64,000 nt of DNA, taken from an uncultured bacterium (lineage in GTDB: Bacteria > Verrucomicrobiota > Kiritimatiellia > CAIKKV01 > CAIJXV01). Within the stretch, counting starts at the first letter, position 1, and every line of letters begins with the position of its first letter. Positions 10,201 to 15,994 of the stretch are shown piece by piece. Position numbers and translations under genes: made by a program. The stretch covers positions 1 to 64,000 of the forward strand of contig CAIJXV010000047.1 in the NCBI GenBank assembly GCA_903824675.1, written 5' to 3'. The notes under the pieces are model-generated. The model did no database searches. It was not told the origin of the DNA and was given only the letters and a program-made list of their open reading frames with translations.

Positions 10201-11084
10201 TCGCTTCTCTGACCAATCTGCCGGGGCAGGTTGACCGGATGGATCTCGCCATGAGTAACCGCTTGGATCAAATCAATTTGGGGTTGGACCAGGTGATTCA
10301 GGTGTCCAGCAACCTTCAGGCGGCCGTCACCCTGCTGGCGACGATCACTAACCTCGACACTCGTCTGGCGCCATTGACGAATATGACGCCGGTCTTAAAC
10401 GAGCTGTCTTCGACGCTCAAATCCGTCGATCTGCCGACCATGGCAGCCCAGGTGGATAAATTGGCCTTGAACCTGGCGAACTACCAACCGGGATCCTCGA
10501 ATAGTTTGGACTCGGCGGCAATGATGAAATCCCTGGAGGAGGTCAAGACCGAATTGGGGCGGCAGGCCGGGATGGACGCCCGGGTGACCGAAGCGATCAA
10601 GAAAGCTCAGTCAGCGTCTTCAGCGGCTTCCAAAGCGGGTACTGCGGCGCAATCGGTCAAAAACGAACTCGGGCAAGGCCGTATTTCCGAGGCCTTGAAA
10701 ATGCTGTCCGATTTGCGTCAGACCTTGAGCGAAACGAAACCGGGGACGGGCGAGGAATCGTCGTCAGTAACGACTCCGGAATTGGATCGACAGCTCGATG
10801 CGCTGATCCGGCGGATCAACGAACTGGCGGCTCAGAAAGGAACCGGCCCCCTGATCACCGGGAAAGGACCGGCTCTTTCGCCTGAAGAAAAGGCGGCGCT
10901 TGGCAAGCCGATGGAGATGACCGGGACAGGCGCTCCGCCCCCCACCAGCGATCACGATGCCATTGTCCAGCTCAATGCCCGGTTGGAAGAAGTGCGGGCC
11001 ATGATGGCGATCTTGCAGTCCCTGATGGAGCAGACGGTTAACAAACCCGTGGTCGTGGATTGGTTGGAAAGCGGGACGCCGTAA
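1287..11084 (+). CDS. Giant exported multidomain protein (LamG-like domains, PNGGE-type beta modules, helical C-terminus)
   Basis: This 3265-residue protein starts with a Sec signal (MKKWIAGLMLAYAGLILSAGA). Four jelly-roll, LamG/concanavalin-like domains lie near residues 130-352, 509-682, 802-1016 and 1060-1254. Each opens with a GLW/YxM-D or L-N strand and closes with a 'DEVxxFNRALSxxE' motif. Residues about 1445-2530 hold roughly eleven modules of about 100 residues, each starting like 'VTAPNGGEKW' and followed by 'IxW', as in Ser/Thr-rich Kre9/KNH-like beta modules. Residues about 2700-3265 are helical, with repeated 'LDTLTNL' heptads, a likely coiled coil or stalk. No C-terminal membrane anchor or sorting signal is evident. 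LamG domains usually bind glycans or proteins, so a surface adhesin or stalk role is inferred. GAGG precedes the ATG. Confidence 0.85.
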   Translation: MKKWIAGLMLAYAGLILSAGATATNSWLFTVPGQYTVSDPVKIEVSNGVARLKLQAELVRHLSFGDYFSNTASRTGLAFGPDNSITLSKAASLFAASGMYDSEIFDGGLQGQWRNFNVRASTPKSAVLQGLVAYYRMDNDSWIDAVSGQYGTPMGDVGFVPPGKYGGYAGSILGRATNDTIYLANSRLLHGATEYSICVWVNLAAFTPSAGIVMLYDPVNIKENYYLRQGSTGAGSLNVGWYKMPPSDNYRFLDVAAALKTNTWAFVTLVMNINANNAKPVVYVDGVNKVGTYSVGLFPMTPVKQTRQFEIGTAVLAANSTNFISKGSFDEVMIFNRALSAAEVLELYSNSKLTRPFYTQIRSGSTPDLTSNFVGPDGTTNGFFLPGNNLVTSTAGFTTTNRYVQVRAFMEPTTDRLLTPYLDSIAWFKDRTFNLENTHVEFQQGTYQANVTNTITRLDTPRLCLDLKPNGGYYTDGKFTSAVFDNGGGGTWDQIAWSMATELAAGIQGLEGLWHLNGTWGDASGKGRSTTPPSPEQYTDIAKLGTKAAVFNGTTARANIALPSTLQIKTVEFWLKAEKPTSGILELVDNTTYLSLSNRMIFVTGLTNAAYSVYVNGRLVPQLGPGWNHVVLTTESTATNLSLTVGEANNEFLEGQIDELSIYNRTLTAGEIEAHYNSARPPVGGRMRLQVRSDTNNPPLTPFAGPGNDPLRYFEDPNGASPGQSQRYFQYQVYMDGDGLASPALDSVTITYNSGPQFVDDTEAEFTRGTFDQTHWVGDAMGAIDTYARGAAYIDDLTLSGFSAIWHMDEETWPAGDSVKDASGLGNHGTPMGRAFPVPGAKVGSRSGLFYGNNDAVSLAVPVGAGNFTVEAWYKTTATNRCAILSTFLDATSPYLALELNSDGTDTPAPGRVAFVLSDGVTPQAAAFERTGLNDAVWHHLAGVRAGAQMHLYLDGVRVKTVEIGTGYPSPGNAGGYVAKMGSRNVYFGGLLDEVVVFTRALSDAEMADQAAAGYNTRTPAVFTGPVVNLGRSAIWDKLRWATDGRYSRPTESGDVDLRGLWPLNAVTAGQVVDISGNGRTGLVTGAAIDTAGKFSNCVSFTAGADQRIAVADRASLEPAQFTIEAWIRPTLSRDFVVIDKSDESVGYRLGADSTGRYYFWVNGTLAGDYELLRADQWTHLAGVYDGAALRLYVNGIPRGKATLPGALVDSASELRMGLDHNNNGDFGGRMDEVSLTARALNVGEMWNHYLAGAATLKMQARSWDPAPQGNFIGPDGTPNTYFTVSEGSDLLGVIGMNQNFQYQAVLATEDFRWTPHLHGVWVNVSGYPVDDPWVIPADGFGFPFLGRLTGFAETPGPLNQGSMKYFLSGDNGTNWYYWNSSWQNANGFGADLANNAVQVQTHVGTFRDEVYPNAGGTFKFKAFLNSDGSERSELDRIDLAHAVGRLVVTVPNGSEVGERSWMVGYTHTILWATEGLVSDNLAIEYSINSGASWLPIATGVSNSGSYVWTTPGSAVQDEQNHVRIRISDLNDSTIWDMSDSDFEIKWRFNVTAPNGGEKWYIGRTNSILWEAARNLNTVVIDYSPDGSNYSRNIVFGYGGVGGTSNVYVWASTNQTAGYYANWVSEMGRIRIQTLAGFGSDASDSPFTLAGIVVTDPTSASAWKKGNAFNIHWVSAGGGSTVKIEFSATGPAGSFVTINAAAPNVAGSNSYNWLVNVIPTPLAVLRITSNSDPALVGLSEVFTVADIAVQDPSSETNWLMNASYPIHWLSAGAGSEVNLYFSTNSGLGWIPITTVPVVNLDTPATNEYIWTVEPFPTRYARIRVESVLDPENLYGQSSDFNIAGVKMLSPNGYEKWNKGSLSNVLVWTHQSVGATAKLKFSYDGGLTYVDVAPFSVNLSDFAFPFVPAIPTIKGTARIEANGVSQFTNVADNSDNPMTIAGILMQAPTNGAVYTIGTSNDVKWISAGSEDPLGLARIYYASDGVNYTNMIAPPVGNNQSFPGGNSFTWVVSPLTEPSAIARMRVESGGYTHETPTFTLRGIRLNRPSSGEALTIGGNSPVTWKQAGLSSDAMVDMYLSTDGGATWSPTPLNTVPWPVNAEVYAWSPVAPSADPTTNAMIKMVIVSSSRGEDVGYEARSRSFVFKGMKVLSPNTGDIWPLNSIQTIRWLAAGAGSPVTIYYAANGVSYDTLRPVAANLANGDGLNSNIWSLETFRTPSTNARIKVQSALTVAISNPFRVPGIKVTAPVGTDIWAVDETNRISWTSVGAVSPYRVELIKDGGAPELLASGVGTNYFDWVVTSNSISSNAVIQVTDSIGFSGASPVFKVVGEPTISMVAPTPGEYWRVSDPAQISWSRGGRMANNFSVKFSTAPYVITNDIGGTVFYDSTNNTFNLPWNVPDRLGPTRIIVQHNDEPTIRAETAIFYVVGRFQILYPNGGETNLFARKPTTVNWYTRGSVGAVNLYYSADPLHQVWSLIANNVPNNGTGVGDVLTTYDWVVPNLWADDIGTVQFRVEQADRIGASDDSDSDFWVRYYTIVWHVYDQNTSNELDSLSVSDSSGWSAAGLASPVTRKYPYGTFDTIWSRALFFDKVIFNWLSEPSRSLFVPMISSTAVSDYKVMSNFYYDPAYNRFLIQSWLERAGNILGAPSLCTISIYDQNGALISTLVKPAADAQGVFWQEWNIPTDLDRKQIYFAKVEIVFSGNRYSSGVTYSLRLPADLEQAEVLLSAIDNARTSILANVSSVGTNVINLASAEAAFRMSAGARLDTLTNLTTRIAAGVTNLDASLADFRAESLDRLDTLTNTIGVIGPGGTSLVERIDDLVNNGIQTTTARILSRATAVRLGSTISIFYRTKPAVTPAPTLRVRNSLGVVKQSGAMTEEALGTGIFEYSIHFDPLIYAVGEYWIECSDDTGNDRIGIQVTQFALDDFANLLEVSNQLDQISILFSNLQTTVGTLAPLTNLASVVSRVESEVASLTNLPGQVDRMDLAMSNRLDQINLGLDQVIQVSSNLQAAVTLLATITNLDTRLAPLTNMTPVLNELSSTLKSVDLPTMAAQVDKLALNLANYQPGSSNSLDSAAMMKSLEEVKTELGRQAGMDARVTEAIKKAQSASSAASKAGTAAQSVKNELGQGRISEALKMLSDLRQTLSETKPGTGEESSSVTTPELDRQLDALIRRINELAAQKGTGPLITGKGPALSPEEKAALGKPMEMTGTGAPPPTSDHDAIVQLNARLEEVRAMMAILQSLMEQTVNKPVVVDWLESGTP

Positions 11085-11162
11085 GGCGACCGGGGTAAGT
11101 TTCACGGTTGATGTGGATCGGGTGGGGCCTCGTCTGCCGAAGACATTTACCCTTTAAAGAAA

Positions 11163-11211
11163 GCCGGACGGGATATTCCGCTGTTTCGACGAAATAGCCC
11201 GGCCCTTTTTT
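11163..11211 (+). terminator. Probable rho-independent terminator after the giant gene
   Basis: GCCGG at 11163-11167 can pair with CCGGC near 11200. Inside this, GCTGTTTCG (11180-11188) pairs with CGAAATAGC (11190-11198). A run of six T follows at 11206-11211. The stem is interrupted, so strength is uncertain, but the position 80-130 bases after the stop fits. Confidence 0.5.
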
Positions 11212-11235
11212 CCCCGGATGGCAAAGCTAGGGGGA

Positions 11236-11473
11236 GCATCTGCGATTCGGTGCACAAAAGCCGCCTAAAGGCGGTACCCCAACAGGTTTAAATCGATGTC
11301 GGCCCTCCCTGCATAGTATCTCTGTGGCGGGCGCCTGGAGATGGAGGGGGATGGATCTGCGGCCGCCGGGCGCAGAGGCCCGGCCAACAACAACGGGGAA
11401 TCATGGGGTGGGTGAAGCCTCACATGGGTGGTTTATTACGGAAATAGGCGAATTTCCACCGAATCGCAGATGC
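11236..11473. repeat. Perfect 17-bp inverted repeats about 200 bp apart
   Basis: GCATCTGCGATTCGGTG at 11236-11252 is repeated as its exact reverse complement at 11457-11473. The 204 bases between contain the CCGCCTAAAGGCGG hairpin (11261-11274) and GC-rich palindromic strings, but no convincing gene. It resembles a small non-autonomous element or a decayed insertion. No target-site duplication was recognised. The remaining intergenic DNA to 11606 holds nothing else I can name. Confidence 0.5.
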
Positions 11474-11606
11474 GCCCTAAGCAGGGCCTGTCGTTCTTCG
11501 CTCTGCGAACAATCGGCTGAACCCTGGGGAACGTTGCGTGATGAATCTCAGGGATAAAGCACAAATGTCAATGACCTATACGTATCCAGCAAGAACCTTC
11601 TTTTTC

Positions 11607-12440
11607 ATGAAACCTCTTCTTACTCTTCTATCTTTCCTGGTCGGATCGGTTCTTTACGTTTCGGCGGGGGAACTGCCCCCTGCTGAGGCCTATCGCCATG
11701 CATATGAAATTGAACAAGGGGGGGGCGACCCGGCCACGGCTCTCGATCTTTATGTCCAGGTAGCGTCCGGCACCGATCGCGGGCTGGGGTTTCGCGCACG
11801 GTACCGTACGGGGTTCTGCCAGCGTCTGCTCGGGCGTGATGAGGAAGCCCGTGCCACGTGGGAAAATCTGAAAAACGAACCCGATCTGCCTGCCGATCTG
11901 GCTGCCGCTCTGACCGGGTTGCTCGCGGGCCTGATGCGCGACCGTAACCTGCGCTCCTGTCAGGGGCGGGTAGTCGATCCCCGCGGGAAGGAGGTGGTGG
12001 GCGCTACGGTTTGGATTGGCGATTGGTCGGTCGATCCCCCGGTCATTACGGGAACCGGGGGGTTATTTCAAGCTACCCGGCGGTATAGTGGATGGGATGG
12101 CGTCGGGAATCCTTATCTTCTCCTTTTTGCACGAGACGACCGGGGTCGGATGGCCGGGGTGGGACTCTTGGATGGGCCCGCCGTTGCCGGCGAGGAGCCG
12201 CTGATCCTCCATTTATCGTTTGTTCGCCATTTGACGGGACGGGTGGAGACGGGTGCCGGGCAGCCGTTGGCCGGGGCCCGGATTATCCGGGAGACGTTTT
12301 TACCCGTCCAGCGGAATTCCCGGGATGAAAAAGGGAACGCGCCCATTCCGATCTATCTCCCGCTCGACCGGCTCTCTCCCGATTCCGTAACCGACGGGGG
12401 GGGGAATATGAGGTGGAAGAGGTGGGGGGAACGCTTCTGA
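11607..12440 (+). CDS. Exported protein, N-terminal part (helical repeats plus carboxypeptidase-regulatory-like domain), frameshifted at a G tract
   Basis: The start chosen is the ATG before MKPLLTLLSFLVGSVLYVSA, a clear Sec signal; upstream in-frame ATGs would bury it. Residues about 25-115 look like TPR-type helices (PPAEAYRHAYEIEQ, RARYRTGFCQRLLG). Residues about 118-230 resemble a transthyretin-like/CarboxypepD_reg fold (GRVVDPRGKEVVGATVWIGD, then TGRVETGAGQPLAGARI). The frame ends shortly after nine G at 12396-12404. One extra G would let translation run on into the frame of the next entry with continuous sense (DGGGEYEVEEVGGTLLKI). The full product would be about 476 residues. It lies between the giant gene and the 13129 membrane protein, so it may serve the same surface apparatus. 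Confidence 0.65.
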   Translation: MKPLLTLLSFLVGSVLYVSAGELPPAEAYRHAYEIEQGGGDPATALDLYVQVASGTDRGLGFRARYRTGFCQRLLGRDEEARATWENLKNEPDLPADLAAALTGLLAGLMRDRNLRSCQGRVVDPRGKEVVGATVWIGDWSVDPPVITGTGGLFQATRRYSGWDGVGNPYLLLFARDDRGRMAGVGLLDGPAVAGEEPLILHLSFVRHLTGRVETGAGQPLAGARIIRETFLPVQRNSRDEKGNAPIPIYLPLDRLSPDSVTDGGGNMRWKRWGERF

Positions 12441-13036
12441 AAATCCGGGCCGAACATCCCGCGTTTCCCCGCGTGGTTTTTCCCGAGATCGAACCGGATC
12501 AACAAGGGCAACGCCTGCCGGTGTTGCGTCCGATCGCGGATCCCGGTGCCCGGCGGGTATCGATCGGGCGATGGATCCGGGGGGAGCGAATGGATTCCGC
12601 GGCGGGTTTGGACGATTTGAAGGGGCGGTGGGTGGTCCTTCATTTTGGATCGGCCTATGCGGCGGCGGAGATCCGACGGCAGGGAGGGTCGGATCGGACG
12701 TTGTTGGATTATCTACAATCGACATTTACCGCGCGGGGAGTTGAGTTTGTCTGGGTTTTGCCGTCGGATGAGGATCGGGCTGAGGTATGGGGATTAATTC
12801 CTGAAGGGGTTGAATATCGGGTGGGCGTGGATCGGGAAGGATTGACTCAGGCGGCCTACCCGGAGGCCTCGGTGCGAGGAAATTGCATTCTGGACCCGAC
12901 CGGTCGCGTCCGGGTGGAAGGTTGTCGGGACAGCGAACTCTGGTGGTGGCTGAACCGGTTGACGGAAGGCGAAGGGGCCAGTGGTGAATTCAAGGTTCGA
13001 AACGCTGGGGCGAAACCCCCCGGTCCTGCTTTATGA
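12413..13036 (+). CDS. C-terminal part of the frameshifted exported protein, redoxin-like domain
   Basis: This frame overlaps the end of the preceding one by 28 bases and lacks a convincing ribosome site, so it is best read as the second half of that gene. It holds a thioredoxin/redoxin-like domain (LDDLKGRWVVLHFGSAYAAA, then FVWVLPSDEDR, YRVGVDREGLTQAAY and NCILDPTGRVRVEG). The position of the usual CxxC reads SAYAAA, so no redox-active cysteine pair is seen and thiol chemistry is doubtful. Proteins joining a CarboxypepD_reg domain to a redoxin domain are frequent in Planctomycetes and relatives (general knowledge). The break may be a sequencing error, a true mutation or slippage-based switching. 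Confidence 0.6.
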   Translation: MEEVGGTLLKIRAEHPAFPRVVFPEIEPDQQGQRLPVLRPIADPGARRVSIGRWIRGERMDSAAGLDDLKGRWVVLHFGSAYAAAEIRRQGGSDRTLLDYLQSTFTARGVEFVWVLPSDEDRAEVWGLIPEGVEYRVGVDREGLTQAAYPEASVRGNCILDPTGRVRVEGCRDSELWWWLNRLTEGEGASGEFKVRNAGAKPPGPAL

Positions 13037-13128
13037 GCCATTCTGTCCCGGGTTTACCGCCGGTGAGTCCCCCTTAATTTTCATATGGCGGCCCCGCGAA
13101 AATTTCGGTAGCCTATAGAGGTTTAATA

Positions 13129-14490
13129 ATGAAAACAGTACCCGATTCATTCTGGACCGCCGGTCGGCGGGTTCTTGTCATGGCAGCCGCAGTGCTGATG
13201 GCTTGGCCTGCTGTTGCCGAAACCGTTATTTTGCGCCTACGGGCAGCCAATCCCTCGACCACCACCAACCAGACCGTAACCGTTTCTTCGGTTTTGCCTA
13301 AACCGGCCCAGCCGGCCGATGTGATTGACGCCGGGGGGTTCGAGATCAGCTATGATTTGCACAATGGCTATTATGCCATCCGGCAGGAGGTGACCCTGGC
13401 GCCTCGGGAAGTGCGTACTTTCCGGCTCGAACTTCGGGATCTCTGGATGATTTCCGAGGAGGATTTGACGGCGTTGGAGACCCATGTTGCCCGACTGCGC
13501 GATTTACTCAAGGGATCCCGTCAGAAAGTCACGGTCGAGGAGTTGTCAGAGTTGATCCTGCGGCAAATCGGGGCTATGCGGGAACGTCAGAATGCCGCGA
13601 AACTACCCGAAGGGCGGGTGGTGGATCACTTGCGCGCCTGGGAAACGAATCGCGAAGTGTTACAGCGGGTACGTAAGGATTTGGGGGTTTTGGAAAATCT
13701 GGTCTTTGGGGCCGGCAAGGATCCCGGTGTGCTTGAAGGCTCCGCCCGCGCCCAGCCCGATGCCGTTCCCATGGAATTCGCCGCCGGGACGGTCACCAAT
13801 GAATTGACCCTGAAGATCCGAATGACCAATCCCACGGATCGTTCGCAATCCCTGCCGATCCGGCAGGATTTACCGATGGAAATCGGACCGGCCGATATTC
13901 TGGATGCGGGGGGCTTGGAGGCGTTATTTGACGCCAATCGCCAGATGACTTACGTGTATTCCGCCGGGATCGAACTAGGGCCACGGCAGGAACGGGTTTT
14001 TGAAGTGCGCATCCGCGACCGCTGGCGGCAGAATACGGATCACTTGGACCGCTTGACAGGCCGCGCGACCAACCTGTTGTCGATTGCCCAAACCTTCAAG
14101 GAATATGGCTCGATCCTGACCCTGTCACAGGGGTTGGTGGCGGAGTTGGATGCCCTGCGGACCGGGGGAGTTCCGACCATGGTCAATGCTGAATACGTGG
14201 CGCAGGCCCGGGATCGGGAACGGCGAATTCAGACCGTCGAGTCGAAGATTTTGCGCCTTGAGGAATTATTCCGACCGCAGGAGATCCAGCGCAAGCTGCC
14301 TGAGGCCTCAATGCTCGATGTGCCCCGTCCCAGCACCAAGACCACTTGGTTGATCATTTACATCATCCTGGGATTCTTGGGCGTTTTCAGTCTTCTTTTT
14401 TTCCTCCGGTGGTATGGTAAGTCGCGGGCTGAAACGAATCGGTCCGAAGGAGGGGAGCCGCCGGTATCCGGCGGCACTCCGCCCACTTGA
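13129..14490 (+). CDS. Exported, membrane-anchored protein with internal duplication
   Basis: The 453-residue product has a signal peptide (up to AVAETVILRL, about residue 30) and one C-terminal membrane segment at about 405-428 (WLIIYIILGFLGVFSLLFFL), followed by a short polar, probably cytoplasmic tail. The periplasmic part is an internal duplication. Residues about 31-135 (VILRLRAANP, PADVIDAGGFEISYD, REVRTFRLELRDLW) match about 225-325 (LTLKIRMTNP, PADILDAGGLEALFD, QERVFEVRIRDRW). Each copy has a beta part followed by a helical part. I do not recognise the family. It lies 28 bases before the first ATPase gene, which suggests co-expression, and its topology would suit a link between an extracytoplasmic structure and a membrane motor. 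That role is inference only. Confidence 0.7.
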   Translation: MKTVPDSFWTAGRRVLVMAAAVLMAWPAVAETVILRLRAANPSTTTNQTVTVSSVLPKPAQPADVIDAGGFEISYDLHNGYYAIRQEVTLAPREVRTFRLELRDLWMISEEDLTALETHVARLRDLLKGSRQKVTVEELSELILRQIGAMRERQNAAKLPEGRVVDHLRAWETNREVLQRVRKDLGVLENLVFGAGKDPGVLEGSARAQPDAVPMEFAAGTVTNELTLKIRMTNPTDRSQSLPIRQDLPMEIGPADILDAGGLEALFDANRQMTYVYSAGIELGPRQERVFEVRIRDRWRQNTDHLDRLTGRATNLLSIAQTFKEYGSILTLSQGLVAELDALRTGGVPTMVNAEYVAQARDRERRIQTVESKILRLEELFRPQEIQRKLPEASMLDVPRPSTKTTWLIIYIILGFLGVFSLLFFLRWYGKSRAETNRSEGGEPPVSGGTPPT

Positions 14491-14518
14491 GCAACGGATA
14501 AGCCCGGGAAATGAACCC

Positions 14519-15994
14519 ATGTCGTTACCGATAAAAATCAATGCATTGCGCCTGAAAGAATATGGCGAGGTGGTCGAAATCAAGCAGGATATCGCCCATA
14601 TCAGTGGTCTTGCCAACTGCATTAACGGCCAGGCGATCACGGTGGGCGAGAATGGAACGCGGGGGGTGGTGGTCGGCTACGAAAGTGAATATGTCCTGGC
14701 CCTGATCATCCAGCATCATGGCGAAAAGACCCGGCCCGGCGATCAGGTGCAGTCGACGATCGATAGTTTCACGGTTCCGGTCGGGGGAGGGTTTATCGGA
14801 CGGACCGTGAATGGACTGGCCCAGCCGGTGGATGGACGCAATCCGATCCCGGCCGATGCCTTGTATCCGATTTTTGGATCGGCCCCGGGGGTCTTGGAAC
14901 GCGAGCCGCTGAGCGAAGCCCTCGAGACCGGCGTTAAAATTGTGGACATGATGAATCCGGTCGGCAAGGGTCAGCGTCAATTGATCTTGGGCGACCGGTC
15001 GACGGGCAAGACGGCGATTGCCCTGGATACGATTCTCAACCAGCGCGGCAAAGATGTGCTGTGCATCTATTGCTGCATTGGCAAGGCCGAGACGTCGTTG
15101 GCAAAAGTGGCCGATCTATTTGCCGAACGCGGGGTGATGGATTATACGACGATCGTGGCGGCGACCGCCTCGGATCCGGTCGGCCAGCAATACCTGGCGC
15201 CCTATGTGGCGGCGAGTATCGGCGAATATTTCATGAACGAGAAACGGCGGAATGTGCTGGTGGTGTTTGACGATCTGACCAAGCACGCCTGGGTTTACCG
15301 TCAGATGTCTCTCCTGTTGGGCCGCTCTCCGGGCCGCGATGCCTATCCCGGGGATATTTTCTATCTGCACTCCCAGCTCGTGGAACGCGCCTGCCGGCTC
15401 GGCGCCGCCCGCGGTGGCGGATCGATGACGTTTCTGCCGGTTGTCGAAACCGTGCAGGGAGATGTGACCGGTTACATTCCCACCAACATCATTTCCATGA
15501 CTGACGGGCAGTTATACGTCAGCACCCCGCTCTTTAGCGAAGGGTTCAAACCGGCCATCGACATCGGTCTTTCGGTGTCCCGTATCGGCAACAAGGTTCA
15601 ATGGCCGGCGATGCGCAGCCTGGCGGGGATTCTGCGGCTGGAATACATCCAGTACAAGGAATTGGAGAAGCTGACGCGGATCAAGGCGGGTGTGTCGCAG
15701 GCGGTCGAGCGCCGTCTGAAAAAGGGTCGGGTGGTCGCTGAGATTCTGAAACAGGGGAACACCGATCCTGTGCCGATCGTCGACCAGGTCCTCATACTCT
15801 ATGCCCTGACGGCGGGGGCGATGGACCAACTGGAGCCCGCCCAGGTATCCGCTTGGCAGAAGGGCCTGTCCGCTTTCATCCGGCGCGAACGGCCGGATAT
15901 TATTCGCGACCTGGAAGTGCAGAAAAAATTGACCCCTGAACTCAAGGAGGCGCTCAATGCGCAACTCGCCACATACGGTGGTAGCGCCCTTTAA
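14519..15994 (+). CDS. atpA: F-type ATPase alpha subunit, copy 1 (arginine finger present)
   Basis: This 491-residue protein aligns along its length with F1 alpha. The N-terminal beta barrel carries EVVEIKQDIAHISGLANC. The nucleotide domain has Walker A GDRSTGKT (Lys164; the usual Gln is Ser) and the Walker B region VLVVFDDLTKHAW. The C-terminal helices follow SVSRIG, whose Arg355 matches the alpha arginine finger. The N-terminus is shorter than in standard alpha, lacking the delta-binding helix. The ATG at 14519 is chosen because MSLPIKINALRLKEYGEV starts the conserved barrel. It is the first of seven ATPase genes (14519-21136), 28 bases after the membrane protein gene. Divergence from housekeeping alpha and the second alpha next door mark an alternative F1-like ATPase. 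Confidence 0.9.
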   Translation: MSLPIKINALRLKEYGEVVEIKQDIAHISGLANCINGQAITVGENGTRGVVVGYESEYVLALIIQHHGEKTRPGDQVQSTIDSFTVPVGGGFIGRTVNGLAQPVDGRNPIPADALYPIFGSAPGVLEREPLSEALETGVKIVDMMNPVGKGQRQLILGDRSTGKTAIALDTILNQRGKDVLCIYCCIGKAETSLAKVADLFAERGVMDYTTIVAATASDPVGQQYLAPYVAASIGEYFMNEKRRNVLVVFDDLTKHAWVYRQMSLLLGRSPGRDAYPGDIFYLHSQLVERACRLGAARGGGSMTFLPVVETVQGDVTGYIPTNIISMTDGQLYVSTPLFSEGFKPAIDIGLSVSRIGNKVQWPAMRSLAGILRLEYIQYKELEKLTRIKAGVSQAVERRLKKGRVVAEILKQGNTDPVPIVDQVLILYALTAGAMDQLEPAQVSAWQKGLSAFIRRERPDIIRDLEVQKKLTPELKEALNAQLATYGGSAL

